Assembly (NCBI GenBank): GCA_003864495.1 | Contig: ML133395.1 | Span: 2,335,171 to 2,399,170, forward strand | DNA: 64,000 bases | Source: Nemopilema nomurai | Taxonomy: Eukaryota > Cnidaria > Scyphozoa > Rhizostomeae > Rhizostomatidae | Direction: 5' to 3' | Part shown: positions 12,901-64,000 of the stretch, in pieces | How positions within the stretch are numbered: position 1 is the stretch's first letter | Layout: each line of letters begins with the position of its first letter | Notes under the pieces: model-generated | What the model saw: the letters and a program-made list of their open reading frames with translations, nothing else | What the model was told of the DNA's origin: nothing | The model's database searches: none | Position numbers and translations under genes: made by a program

Positions 12901-15900
12901 CCTCTTCAGCAGTGTATTTGAAGGCAATTGTACTTGTAGACACTGGCTCAAAGTAGTGATAACTTCTAGTTCCAGGAATGGTGCGACCAAGAGTAAACCT
13001 GTCCATTAATTCTTTCTGACATTCGCCATTCTCTCCTTTAAAATGAACAATGTTTGAATGTTTTGAATATTTCTTTCACAAAATTCAAGCATTTTGTCAC
13101 ATTGAGGATTTGGTCAGAAGATGGTCTCTGTAAACTTGCACGTGATGTGAGTCTCTTTACTGTACCCCCAATACCATCACATGGCGATTTCCCATGGCTG
13201 GTTGCAAAGAAAGACCAAGTTGCATTCCAACCAAAGTCATCCTTGTGACTGCACAAATTCATCATGTTTTTGTAATTTTTATATGTGCAGCACAACCATC
13301 AGAGAAATACTCCACTTTAGTTATAGATGGAAGCTCAATCTTAATGATACTTGTGAGCCTTCTCTGGACCACAAAGACAAAGTTTGTGTCATGTTCTAGG
13401 TCATCAGACAAAAAACAAAAGGAACGGCTCAATAATTCTGCACTTTGCTTGTAGTATAAAACTACTGGATGTAATGTGCAATATGGTCTACTCCAGTGAT
13501 ATGATTGCACTTCATCTTGTACAGCAAAAGTATAGTTCTCTGCAAAGTCATCTAGAACTATTGCAGTTTCTTCAGTGATCTTCTTTTTTCTTGCTTTGAG
13601 GTAATTTGCCTGGCACTTAGCTATATATGAATGCGGTGTTAGGGCATCTATAGTTTCAAGAAGCTGCTCAACAAATTCGCCTACAGGCATCGTTTGTGTG
13701 AACATCTTGGTTCTGTCTGTTGTTCGCCATTGTTGAAAACATATATCATCTTTATTAGTTAATGATGCTTCTAGATGAGATCTAAGGGCTTCCTTTCCTG
13801 GGCATTTGTTACATCTATGAATCATGCATGTCCTCCTTTCCCTGCTACACACAATGTAAGATGGTTCAATATCATATGCAGTAGGTTGTTCATTACACTG
13901 TGCCATGCCATAACATCTCCTACAAAGCTGCCAACCAGGAACACTTTCAAGATTCTGCATTGACAATTTACGTGCCAAGTCCAGTGAGATCTTGTGGCCA
14001 CCCTTAACTATATTCTTTTGTACTTTGAACATGTTACAACATTTAGAAATTTCTTTCTCAAAAATTGAAAACCACTTTTCTTCATGATGAAAACAAATCC
14101 TCAAGCTTTCAGATTCAGCTACTGAACCTTTAAGCCCACTTCTCCAAAGTTATATACTCCTCTCATCTTCTGAAATCTCAAAAAGCTTTTTTAATCCAAT
14201 CTGTCGTGTATATGAGGTTTTATGACAATCATCATCTAAATGTATACCAATGTCACAAGAATCCATACTGAGGCCAACAACTGAGTATTTTTCTCACCAC
14301 CTTACACTAGTACTTTTCCTATAGAATAAAACTTCATAGCAACTGTTTATTTAGACCTCTGTAAAGAACTGTAATATTGCTGTTTCCTGTCTGTCTAGTT
14401 ATTATAAATGACATGACAAGATGTTAAAAGACATGTTGGTACTACTTCCTGAAACAGGAAGCCTTTCAGGAAACTACATAAATCAAAGGAAGAGATGTTA
14501 GATTTCAATATTAGCACCTAATAGTGATTGTCAACATTACTATCAGAATGCACAAAAAATAGTTTGGTCTTAGATATTTGGAAAGTGGGCAATGGCTTGT
14601 ATTTCTTTTTTTCTAAATACTTGATGTAATACAAGCACCCTCCAAGACCATGTAAAAGTTTTCACTGACCCCAAAGAAAAGATGTCTGCTGGGTTACAGA
14701 GCTGAACATTCTATCTAGCATTGAAGCTCCAATAACAAAGACTGAACGAACTTATGACATTACAAATGAAGATGTGCAAAATATAAATGAATTGCTAATA
14801 AAACCATAAAGTTAAACTGTTCAAATTATGCTATTTCTAATGCCGTTTCTGGATTTCTCAATATCAATTTCTATATGTCACAAATTTTCAAAATCACAGT
14901 GTACATAGAAATTGTTAAACTGTCCTTTGAATACGGATTGTCTTTTGATGTGCAAAAATTAGGGCGGGCCACGCCCATATTTTATGATTATTTTAATTTG
15001 TCATAACTTTGCAATGGCTTAAGATATTGATCTCAAATTTTGGGAAATTTCGTTTTTCAATGATACCAGCAGTTGATATCAAATTCAGTTAATTCTGAGA
15101 TAGTAGGTTACAAATATGTAAAAAATATGATGATTTCATATGGAATGACTCAGCAGCCTCCTCGTAGCCTTCCCCGTGCAAGGCTAGAACTTCCATTAGA
15201 GTAATATCCTCTTTCATTACTAAATTCATATTTTCTGCAAAAACGGACGGTAATTTTGTATTCCTAAACATTGGTAGCTTTTCTTCAATCGACCCATTAT
15301 TTAGTGAAGCCAGTAAGAATTTATTCCAACTTTTCAAATTAACTTCTACTGCAACTCGTCTCGTCATATACGCAAGACAACATTAAACACTAGGAACCCC
15401 ACAAAACAATAAAACAAGAAAATTTAAACCCAAGTGCACCGATTTCTATTGGCAGACGAAACAGCTTCAGTCAAGATTTTTACGAAACTGGGTCCTAGAA
15501 AGAATTTGACCCCCGTAGTTGTCGTCTGAACGAGCGAGCCCTATATTCTTGCTAAAGGCTCCCACGTTACTCGGTTCGATAGCCGCACCAAACTAGGTAC
15601 GAACAAAATAAAACGAAACTTAGACAGCTAAACTGATATTTTGTATGAAATTTAAAGGTATAATCGATCATACAAAAGGCAAACATTATGCAAAAATGTA
15701 CACAGGTCCGCGTTACTCTGAGAATCCTCCATGTCTGACCCGGGGGTGATTGCAACTTCTAACTTCTATTTCTAACTTTTAGATTAACAGCTAACAACTT
15801 TTTAGCTTAATAGCTAAAATTGTAATTCGCTGTAGTACTGTTAGTAGTTAAGGGCCATCTCGGCCTAGATACTTGAATTGCAAAAAAAAGATTTTTTAAA

Positions 15901-16841
15901 AAGTCACCAATCAAGGCTCGTCATAAACAACGCAACATTTTAGTTACCGTGTTCGTTTTCATTACATTGGTCGAGACTGGTTTGAATTTTTTTGAATCAT
16001 TTTGTTTTGATGTAAAGAAATTGGAGAAATGAAACTGGCTATATTTTGTTATTGCTAGCGGTGAGCTACACGAATGTCTTTCGTGTACGGCTGTTACAAC
16101 ATGGCCGCTTGCTGAATGTATGGCTGAATGTCTGGCCGAGAAGCCGCTGTGTCTTGAAATAACTTCTATCTATCATCGCGACAACAACGCATCGAAACGG
16201 CTTTGGCGGCACTTCAGAACGTAATTTTGATTGACAATCCCTATACTGGGGCTCGACCGTATACTGGGGCGCCCTATACTGGGGGAAACGTTACCAATAT
16301 GGTTGGGAGCCGTCGCCCTCATGCAAATGGTACCCCTTGTGTCGAAGAATGTCTCATAAAAAATGTGTATTCTTAATTAATCTTAAATTTTAGCAATTTT
16401 GAGCCTCAATAAATTCTTATAAAAAAGTGTGTATAAACAGTTTTGCCTGTTTTCCAGCAACCGCGAATTGTATATTAAGACAAACGTGCATTGGCGCCGA
16501 CTACATACCTCGGGGGAAACTTTACAAGCCAGTGAATTCATAAACAATTTGCAGTCAGTAAGTGCTTTGATACTAGAATTAACATCTCCACCAGTTTTGC
16601 AGCAAGAAGTTGTAACCTCAACACCATCAATCAACTGTTTGTTCATTTCATTTGCTGCAACTTCGGCTACTTCTTGTGAGAGAAAATTGACATAGGCCGT
16701 ATAACCCCCAACCATCGATTTAAACACCTTCACACTGTCAATAGGCCCAAAGTGCCGGAACCACTCAAAGATAGTAGCCTTATTTATCTCTCCGGAGAGG
16801 GCTTTAATTCTCACTCCGTATGTTTTCGTTTTATCAGCCAT
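605..16841 (-). CDS. MARF1: MARF1-like gene: RRM, NYN RNase, RRM, LOTUS/OST-HTH repeats
   Basis: Cytoplasmic RNA-binding RNase of the MARF1/limkain-b1 family. Mammalian MARF1 degrades mRNAs, is needed for oocyte meiosis and restrains retrotransposons; that role is family knowledge, not shown here. Fifteen exons join in phase to 1119 residues: RRM at about 10-90, NYN at about 120-268 with the acidic motif YWDIENC and ISGDANF, a second RRM at about 275-360 with DNCGGKV as in human MARF1, then seven to nine LOTUS winged helices to the C-terminus. It is shorter than human MARF1 (about 1740 residues, from memory). ATG 16841 has a good context (ATCATGG). An N-terminal RRM before NYN is not the human layout. 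Weak points are exon 12, the last exon, and whether exon 1 truly belongs. Intron 1 hosts a 5.16-kb transposon. Confidence 0.85.
1449..1757 (-). CDS. MARF1: MARF1-like exon 14: LOTUS domain
   Basis: Encodes VRNCLENRLQSKFGTRCHNF, then SIRFPNLCGLYHKKFGIQFK and LQDFGLTSLKALLEACSKTM, one of the clearest OST-HTH matches in the gene. Donor GAG^GTAATG. Confidence 0.88.
2150..2359 (-). CDS. MARF1: MARF1-like exon 13
   Basis: Encodes VPRVLFYVDESVLAELAFDD then LYRLPNFSCPEDRLHALLVM and VLDVAVALGDVI. Acceptor TGTGTCAG and donor ATC^GTAAGT are strong. Likely part of a diverged winged helix. Confidence 0.82.
3010..3234 (-). CDS. MARF1: MARF1-like exon 12 (borders uncertain)
   Basis: Open frame with LRKFVAQSYSLDRLRNFAKV and LRASKVIVSKKFYVFSNKML, winged-helix-like. 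Acceptor GATCAG has a weak pyrimidine tract, and donor TTG^GTGCGT is one of several phase-0 choices. Confidence 0.5.
3321..3509 (-). CDS. MARF1: MARF1-like exon 11: LOTUS 5 end and LOTUS 6 start
   Basis: Encodes VKPFEDKLFICLSDWISVRD, then DPVVKLLSEKKLMLVSELLP. Acceptor TTTTTAG, donor ATG^GTAAGC. The helices are more diverged from consensus than in LOTUS 1-4. Confidence 0.85.
3822..4000 (-). CDS. MARF1: MARF1-like exon 10: LOTUS 5
   Basis: Encodes FGQFKQGLMSLLERKENGIL then EMERLEEEYDELYGCSLKLD and FKELEPEIV. Donor GTG^GTAAGA. Confidence 0.85.
4366..4618 (-). CDS. MARF1: MARF1-like exon 9: LOTUS 4
   Basis: Encodes ISQKDGEVMIMLDASYRRKL, closing LOTUS 3, then GADLLKLVSNYNAGSGISLE and EFYKFNGMQLPRSHSVKSLK. 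The donor CTTA^GTAATG is chosen for phase; the frame stays open about 100 nt further. Confidence 0.75.
5300..5490 (-). CDS. MARF1: MARF1-like exon 8: LOTUS 3
   Basis: Encodes VVKDVIQLLTCLPNCETPIN, then QIHQSYFGFPCILASQGLDE and WKLLKAAPNGSLR. The donor is AGG^GTTCGTAAG, the same 12-nt junction as BTAF1 exon 1. Confidence 0.87.
6137..6279 (-). CDS. MARF1: MARF1-like exon 7: LOTUS 2 C-terminal half
   Basis: Encodes LPGLYWSYFEKQLAFNKNGC and SLGTLVESCPNVEKTASGLF. The LPxLY...F...L...G...L..L pattern is typical of OST-HTH. Acceptor CTACAG, donor AAAA^GTAGGT. Confidence 0.85.
6934..7152 (-). CDS. MARF1: MARF1-like exon 6: LOTUS 1 end, LOTUS 2 start
   Basis: Encodes FEKFYMEKYKERCDVRELCT and VVYVDGKPGRKFVCQLKFVE, then FQQELVELLRMHNRKVPFA, which opens the next winged helix. 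Acceptor ATTGCAG. Confidence 0.87.
7939..8013. mobile_element. Partial second copy of the short inverted-repeat element
   Basis: Matches the right half of the 374-522 element (AGCTTTTGGT, GCTTGCATACTC, GTATTTTAAGTAT) with scattered substitutions. Sits in a MARF1-like intron, so the family is repeated. Confidence 0.6.
8244..8375 (-). CDS. MARF1: MARF1-like exon 5: RRM end and first LOTUS helix
   Basis: Encodes GKCKLKGELVGGSKIDTKFL, then FRSEALNLLKKFPYWLSLP. The donor CCCAA^GTTAGT is chosen by phase; GTGAGT 4 nt on would break the frame with exon 6. Confidence 0.8.
8625..8821 (-). CDS. MARF1: MARF1-like exon 4: second RRM
   Basis: Encodes NTKIKVTGLPLDIHPKVVAK, then LADNCGGKVIDVAKDAHGTF. DNCGGKV is shared with the first RRM of human MARF1. 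Ends AA^GTAAGT in phase 2. Confidence 0.9.
9580..9846 (-). CDS. MARF1: MARF1-like exon 3: NYN domain, second half
   Basis: Encodes VNVLHVAATAKNSADEKLKN and PATVVLISGDANFAPVLYKL, then FNTILLHNTQATEQLKQFAQ, parallel to human VAHINATAKNAADDKL...PATVVLVSTDVNFA. Confidence 0.94.
10241..10444 (-). CDS. MARF1: MARF1-like exon 2: NYN domain, first half
   Basis: Encodes LEYVGIYWDIENCSLPKKMS then LFEFHCVCDIKKMPELIVNE. Human MARF1 has GVFWDIENCSVP...FICVCDI. The Asp of WDIEN is a catalytic acid. Only phase 0 is open at the 5' border. Confidence 0.92.
10445..11128. other. MARF1-like intron 1, left flank of the transposon
   Basis: No exon recognised. It includes an 83-bp fold-back (11006-11088: GCATTTTT...GGTGGGG mirrored by CCCCACCACT...AAAAATGC) and, at 11095-11113, AGTATACGGTCGAGCC, a piece of the transposon's own end sequence lying outside its border. 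Confidence 0.55.
11129..12740 (+). repeat. Left inverted arm of the transposon
   Basis: Reverse-complement partner of 14635-16286 at high identity, apart from about 45 bp present only in the right arm near 14870-14930. Contains an inward-facing 93-codon ORF and, at its inner edge, the 3' end of the transposase gene. Confidence 0.88.
12048..12329 (+). CDS. 93-codon ORF in left arm of the transposon
   Basis: Starts MTRRVAVEVNLKSWNKFLLA and carries KEDITLMEVLALHGEGYEEA. The same ORF, almost unchanged, is in the right arm (15367-15089). Function unknown. Its retention in both arms may reflect recent arm copying rather than selection. Confidence 0.45.
   Translation: MTRRVAVEVNLKSWNKFLLASLNNGSIEEKLPMFRNTKLPSVFAENMNLVMKEDITLMEVLALHGEGYEEAAESFHMKSSYFYIFVTYYLRIN
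12560..14266 (-). pseudogene. Broken transposase-like gene of the inverted-arm element
   Basis: Reads from ATG 14266 (MDSCDIGIH) with an in-frame TAA at 14152-14150, a frameshift near 13287 and another near 13045; the last part ends NINELLIKP and stop at 12560. Conserved-looking blocks are QWRTTDRTKMF, VLDDFAENYTFAVQDEVQS, CTLHPVVLYY, EYFSDGCAA, FFATSHGKSPCDGIGGTVKR, and a C-terminal WIGMVQEV region. The spaced Asp residues (DFAENY, SDG, CDG) could be a DDE-type triad, an inference. It resembles a protein family I recall as common in cnidarian genomes, but I cannot name the superfamily. As it stands this copy cannot make a full protein. Confidence 0.78.
14635..16286 (-). repeat. Right inverted arm of the transposon
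   Basis: Mirror copy of the left arm. At its inner edge, 14635-14810 repeats the last codons of the transposase gene in opposite orientation, including its stop, with no upstream gene attached. Confidence 0.88.
15089..15367 (-). CDS. Mirror copy of the 93-codon ORF in the right arm
   Basis: 92 codons, identical to the left-arm ORF over its first 81 or so residues and differing only at the C-terminal end by a single-base shift. Both copies face the centre of the element. Confidence 0.45.
   Translation of the reverse strand: MTRRVAVEVNLKSWNKFLLASLNNGSIEEKLPMFRNTKLPSVFAENMNLVMKEDITLMEVLALHGEGYEEAAESFHMKSSYFLHICNLLSQN
16509..16841 (-). CDS. MARF1: MARF1-like exon 1: N-terminal RRM
   Basis: Encodes 111 residues starting MADKTKTYGVRIKAL. 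RRM signs are GVRIKALSGE (RNP2 strand), FEWFRHFGPIDSVKVF and GGYTAYVNF (RNP1-like). Ends GAG^GTATGTAG in phase 0, which fits the phase-0 start of the NYN exon 6 kb away. It could instead be a separate RRM gene. Confidence 0.72.
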
Positions 16842-18944
16842 GATATCAAGACTGGGAGGATCATAAAACGAGAGTCAAACAGTTGAACTGGAACTGACCA
16901 AGGTGCAAGCACCTGCTTCGAAACCAGAACCACTTCTCGGAACTTCGAAGTAACGTCATCGACAGTTGTAGTGCGCAGCCGTGGGGAAAGGGCGTAGGAA
17001 CTGCGAAGCTCCTTCGCAGATATTTAGATAAAGATTTCGTTCTTATCGGCGACAAACGACCACTGAGCTACAACTCAGGGGCGGCTGGTAGCGCTATTAC
17101 TGTTATTAGTCTAATAGCAGTTTTTTTCAGTAAAAGCTCTCATAATCCACTGGTAATACTTTTTGTAAACGACACTAGCACTGTAAAACCTTCGGCGAAA
17201 TCAGTTTATTTAAAAAGCGAACAATTTTCATGCAATTTTGCTAAGGTATGGCCATGGTAAAGTGAGCGTAGCGAATACTACTGCCCCAGCCCTAAAATAT
17301 TGCTATTAGGTTGACAGATCCTAATAGCAATTCTCTCAACCGCCTTTGTTTATGCCTCCTTGTGTGACGTAAGTCGACCAATCATGCTGTTGTGAAAGAC
17401 CCAATAAATGTGGTCTTGCTATTAGCCGGGCAACTTCTAATAGCAAGATACCTCCGTTCGTTCTTCAATTCTTGTGACATATTGCATTTAAAATGAATCG
17501 TGTTGCCAATTCTAGTGTACGTTGGGGTGTAAACTACATATTAACAATTCGCAACGACAATAAACACACCAACAGCGCCTTCGTTTAAAAAACGATGGAA
17601 GGCCGTGCCCTAAAGTTTCTCTAAAAAACCGTTCATCAGATGCTGTTTATGAGGCTTTCTCTTGGATATGTGGAGATGACGAGAAAAATACCTATTTTTG
17701 CTGGTCGTGTTCGGTGATGGGAGATCTTTCTATAGAAAGATTTAAGAATATTCTATATTTTAGTTAATTTTAGTTTTATATTTAGTTTTTGTTTTATTCT
17801 CGAGCTTTCACTCTAGATTCATCGTAAAGTTAATTTTGCACTTAGGTCGAGTAGAATTACTTGATGCTTTGGTTTATTGAATTCACAATGTGTAATTATC
17901 AGAAATTTATCTCCTTAAAATGCAAGTTTTCAACGTTCTTTGCTTGCCGATATGATTTTGCTATTAAAAAAGAGCCGTCAATAGCAACAAACAGCGAGGC
18001 TACGGCTATGGGCAGAGGGCTTTTCACTATAAGCTGATGGTATTTGTCTGCAAGCCGAAGGCCGTTGAAACCAAAGCCTACTGAAAAGACTTGCCGTAGA
18101 GGCATATCCACAAAAAGGGTGTGTTCATTTTTTGTTGTGATGACCACACCCTTGACCCTCGTGACTTTCTCTAATAGCAGTTCGAAAACTCTCCAAGGCT
18201 GCATTGACCTTTTTAAAGCTATCCCTACCATTTTAATCTGGGGTGCTTTTAGTCTAAGTTTTTAACTCTTATCTGTAAATTTTGTATCTGTAATTAGATC
18301 TATTACTTTTCATTAATTTTAAATTGTAATTTGTTTGATGGCAAAATTATACATGAATATTCATCTTATCAGGTATCACTCTCCTGATGCTTTTCCGGGG
18401 TTATTCAGACTGTGGAAAATGCTGCCCTGCTTAGGAAAGATATCGTCAGTCTAAACCATATAATTATATCATCTATTTTTGTGCGCAACATTAAACCATT
18501 TAAAGTTCAGCGACAACTGAATCAAGAATGGCGTAGAAGGAAGTCATACTTGTTTGCGGCCTCTACAGCTGCGTTGCGTCCTGGAAAATGCCTACTTGTG
18601 TTTCGCCCAAAAACAACTTTTTGGTCCTTCATGTAAACGAAAAAGAACTGTCAGATGGCATTCCTCCGACAGCCAACTTCGCATCATCTAAAACTTGTTC
18701 CCATTTACTGCCTACGTTCACAGATCATTCACTTAGATTGAAAAGCTCTGAATCCATGGTGACTAGCGTTGCTTGTATGATCTGGTTTATTAAATCAACG
18801 TCTATCAAAATCTTCATCCAGATTGTAGGCATGAAGATGCAGGTAGAGCAACTGTATTCTGTTGGGTCAATTTTGACGATAAAAAGCATGCCAACAGCCT
18901 GTCCTGGCAATGTCCCCTCTCGGCTGCCCTACCTCCCTGACAAA
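16842..18944. other. Intergenic region between MARF1-like start and BTAF1 3' end
   Basis: Should contain the MARF1-like promoter just above 16841. Three clean dyads of the TTGCTATTAG/CTAATAGCAA type and looser versions lie at 17100-18180. Short ORFs on both strands (for example 18231-17899 minus and 18412-18636 plus) match nothing I recognise and may be remains of a mobile element. Confidence 0.5.
17299..17331. repeat. Perfect dyad ATTGCTATTAGG / CCTAATAGCAAT
   Basis: Arms of 12 bp with a 9-bp spacer. Related dyads sit at 17100-17120 and 17415-17447, with looser half-sites near 17956-17988 and 18171-18180. Could be a regulatory site or subterminal repeats of a decayed transposon. Confidence 0.6.
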
Positions 18945-18961
18945 ATCAGGGCGATTATTCC

Positions 18962-18967
18962 TTTATT
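18962..18967 (-). terminator. Likely BTAF1 polyadenylation signal AATAAA
   Basis: AATAAA on the minus strand about 280 nt past the BTAF1 stop, which would give a 3' UTR of roughly 300 nt. A 71-codon ORF lies within this stretch (19239-19024) and is probably fortuitous. Confidence 0.6.
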
Positions 18968-19248
18968 AAATAAATGACATTGCCTAAATATCACTCTGTG
19001 TGCTTCAATTGTTCACGCATCCTCTAGATATGTAAGAGCTGATTAACCAAATCCTCCTGCGATTTAACGAAGTGCATACCTGCTTTTGAAAACCGTTTCT
19101 GTATTTGAGCAGTCATGATTTCTGCAGAGAGGCAGTGTAAAAGATAAAGCAATATGGGCATGGAATTCTTCGCAAATTTCTTGGCCAAATATGATTCAAA
19201 AGTGGAATCGTGGAAACTACTAATATAAACAACAAGCAATGATCCTTT

Positions 19249-62726
<43,478 letters not shown>

Positions 62727-64000
62727 GGTTCTATGCCTATTCTTCGAGCTATCTTTCCGTGCATCTGCTGCAACTTCTCTTCCTTATTCTTTTCATCAGC
62801 CACTTTGTTAAGTTCCTCTTTTGGTCTGTTCTGAATATACTATTTAATACACCCCCTAATTGTGTTTTGGTTGCTTCCTTCTTCGCTATCCGGTATGCTT
62901 GAAAAACTCTTAAAGGTTAAGGAATAATACACCACGTTTCTTCATAAAAAGTCATTAACGGCTGAGGTTGGCAGGTTCTTTTGCTAAATTCCTCGTGGCC
63001 TCCACAACCAGCCAACCGCCTAGGCCTAAGTTTTATCTCGAAGTTGTTACAACAACAACAACTGTCTGGGACATACAGCAACGACAACAACGGGATATCG
63101 CGAATCAGACTTCGCAAACAACATCCCTGGCAAAACTATAACCATGAACACTAAAAGATGCTTCTCAACTTGGAATGTTTTGTAAAAGCATATTTTAGCT
63201 TTTGAAATTTTGTAGCTTCTCGATGGGCAGATAGTGAAATTGGAAAAGTGCATGTCAACAGTGATTTGCTTTCCTCCATAGCAGCAGCAAGATTATACCA
63301 CCTGCGAACCACCAAAAAAATTACTGGTGTGATTTGAAAAGAAACTCCTTAAGGCTCCTTAGCTATGTTTCTTGCAGGAATAAGAAAATAAAGATAACCA
63401 GCGCAAGGTCTTAAAGGACTTTGTTCGCTGGCAATGGTTTATAGAGCAGAGATGGAGTGCCAGGCAAAAAATTTGATCCTCCGTAACTGAAACTAAATCT
63501 TGTATTCATTTTGAACCAATTTGCACTAAATACCTTGCATCATCCTCTAGATTTACTTTATGTTATTAAGTGAAATGCCACTAAAGCAATAACTACGCGA
63601 TCCTTCATCTTTCTCTTGTCACTTGTTCTCTGAGCCGTATTCTTATGCAAATTTCTGGATTCAACTACGTATTTTGCGACGCAGAATTATCCACTTTTGG
63701 TAATCGCAAGACCACAAAATTGAAAGGTTTTCTAGTTTCAGACACTTTGCTTTCCGATTTCAATTTTTTCGTACAGATTTCAGCAACTGCTCTCTACCCT
63801 TCGCTTTTCCGCGTTTCAACCCAATTTCAGCCACAATGGTTTAGCCACATCATGTCATTAACCTTCTAAATGCTGCAAAACATATTTTCCTACTTGGTAG
63901 AATTCGCTTGGGATTTTGATACCTAGACATTACATTAGAACAACAAATTATTGAATGGTTTTTGTTGGCCTTCCTGCGGAAATCCAGAATGTTAAAAAGA
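62727..64000. other. Region upstream of BTAF1
   Basis: Should contain the BTAF1 promoter and 5' UTR. I found no convincing TATA box and no recognisable exon of another gene. A short CAA/ACA-rich stretch is at 63048-63093. Confidence 0.5.

Larger units (their letters stand above)
11129..16286. mobile_element. 5.16-kb DNA transposon with 1.6-kb inverted arms, in MARF1-like intron 1
   Basis: The ends are inverted copies beginning TCCCCCAGTATAGGGCGCCC. Symmetry runs inward to about 12740 on the left and 14635 on the right. AACGTT flanks both sides (11123-11128 and 16287-16292). This is either a 6-bp target duplication or, because it is palindromic, part of the terminal repeat. The centre holds a broken transposase-like gene on the minus strand. 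Within each end CCCCAGTATA recurs three times, probably transposase-binding subterminal repeats. Superfamily not recognised. Confidence 0.88.

Noticed and set aside
18588..18977. 129-codon plus-strand ORF
   Set aside because: Overlaps the BTAF1 3' end in antisense and has no recognisable domain; kept only as a possible decayed element.
19024..19239. 71-codon minus-strand ORF after the BTAF1 stop
   Set aside because: Lies between the stop and the AATAAA signal, so most simply 3' UTR; no family match.

Overview
The window is AT-rich, intron-dense animal DNA, probably from an invertebrate and most likely a cnidarian. The lineage is inferred from gene content, intron style and the look of the transposase; no marker gene fixes it. 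Almost all of it is two long genes read on the minus strand, head to tail, with mobile elements and tandem repeats in their introns.

Region 1 (about 62.7 kb down to 18.9 kb, minus strand) is a complete BTAF1/Mot1 gene, the SWI2/SNF2 ATPase that strips TBP from DNA. I could place 41 coding exons. All splice phases agree and the model gives 1866 codons plus stop: N-terminal HEAT-type repeats, then the two-lobed ATPase with motifs [27 protein letters not shown] and RAHRIGQ. The intron that splits the Walker A region is a textbook AT-AC minor-spliceosome (U12-type) intron. Intron 18 holds a 2.57-kb array of an 18-bp repeat whose unit looks like overlapping splice sites when read in the gene's sense. 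Intron 39 (10.4 kb) holds a minisatellite, a small inverted-repeat element and, on the opposite strand, a short ORF with a textbook BH3 motif. That ORF, with a possible promoter and 5' exon, is the strongest candidate here for something undescribed.

Region 2 (about 18.9-16.8 kb) is the gap between the genes, with a family of TTGCTATTAG/CTAATAGCAA dyads.

Region 3 (16.84 kb down to 0.6 kb, minus strand) is a MARF1-like gene: an N-terminal RRM exon, a NYN RNase domain, a second RRM, then a series of LOTUS/OST-HTH winged helices. Fifteen exons join in phase to 1119 codons plus stop. Its first intron carries a 5.16-kb DNA transposon with arms of about 1.6 kb in inverted repeat and a transposase gene broken by one stop and two frameshifts.

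BTAF1 acts in transcription (TBP turnover) and MARF1 in mRNA decay and, in mammals, oocyte transposon control. They are neighbours, and nothing suggests they form a functional unit. Exon borders come from reading splice consensus and protein conservation by eye, so single borders may be off by a few bases.
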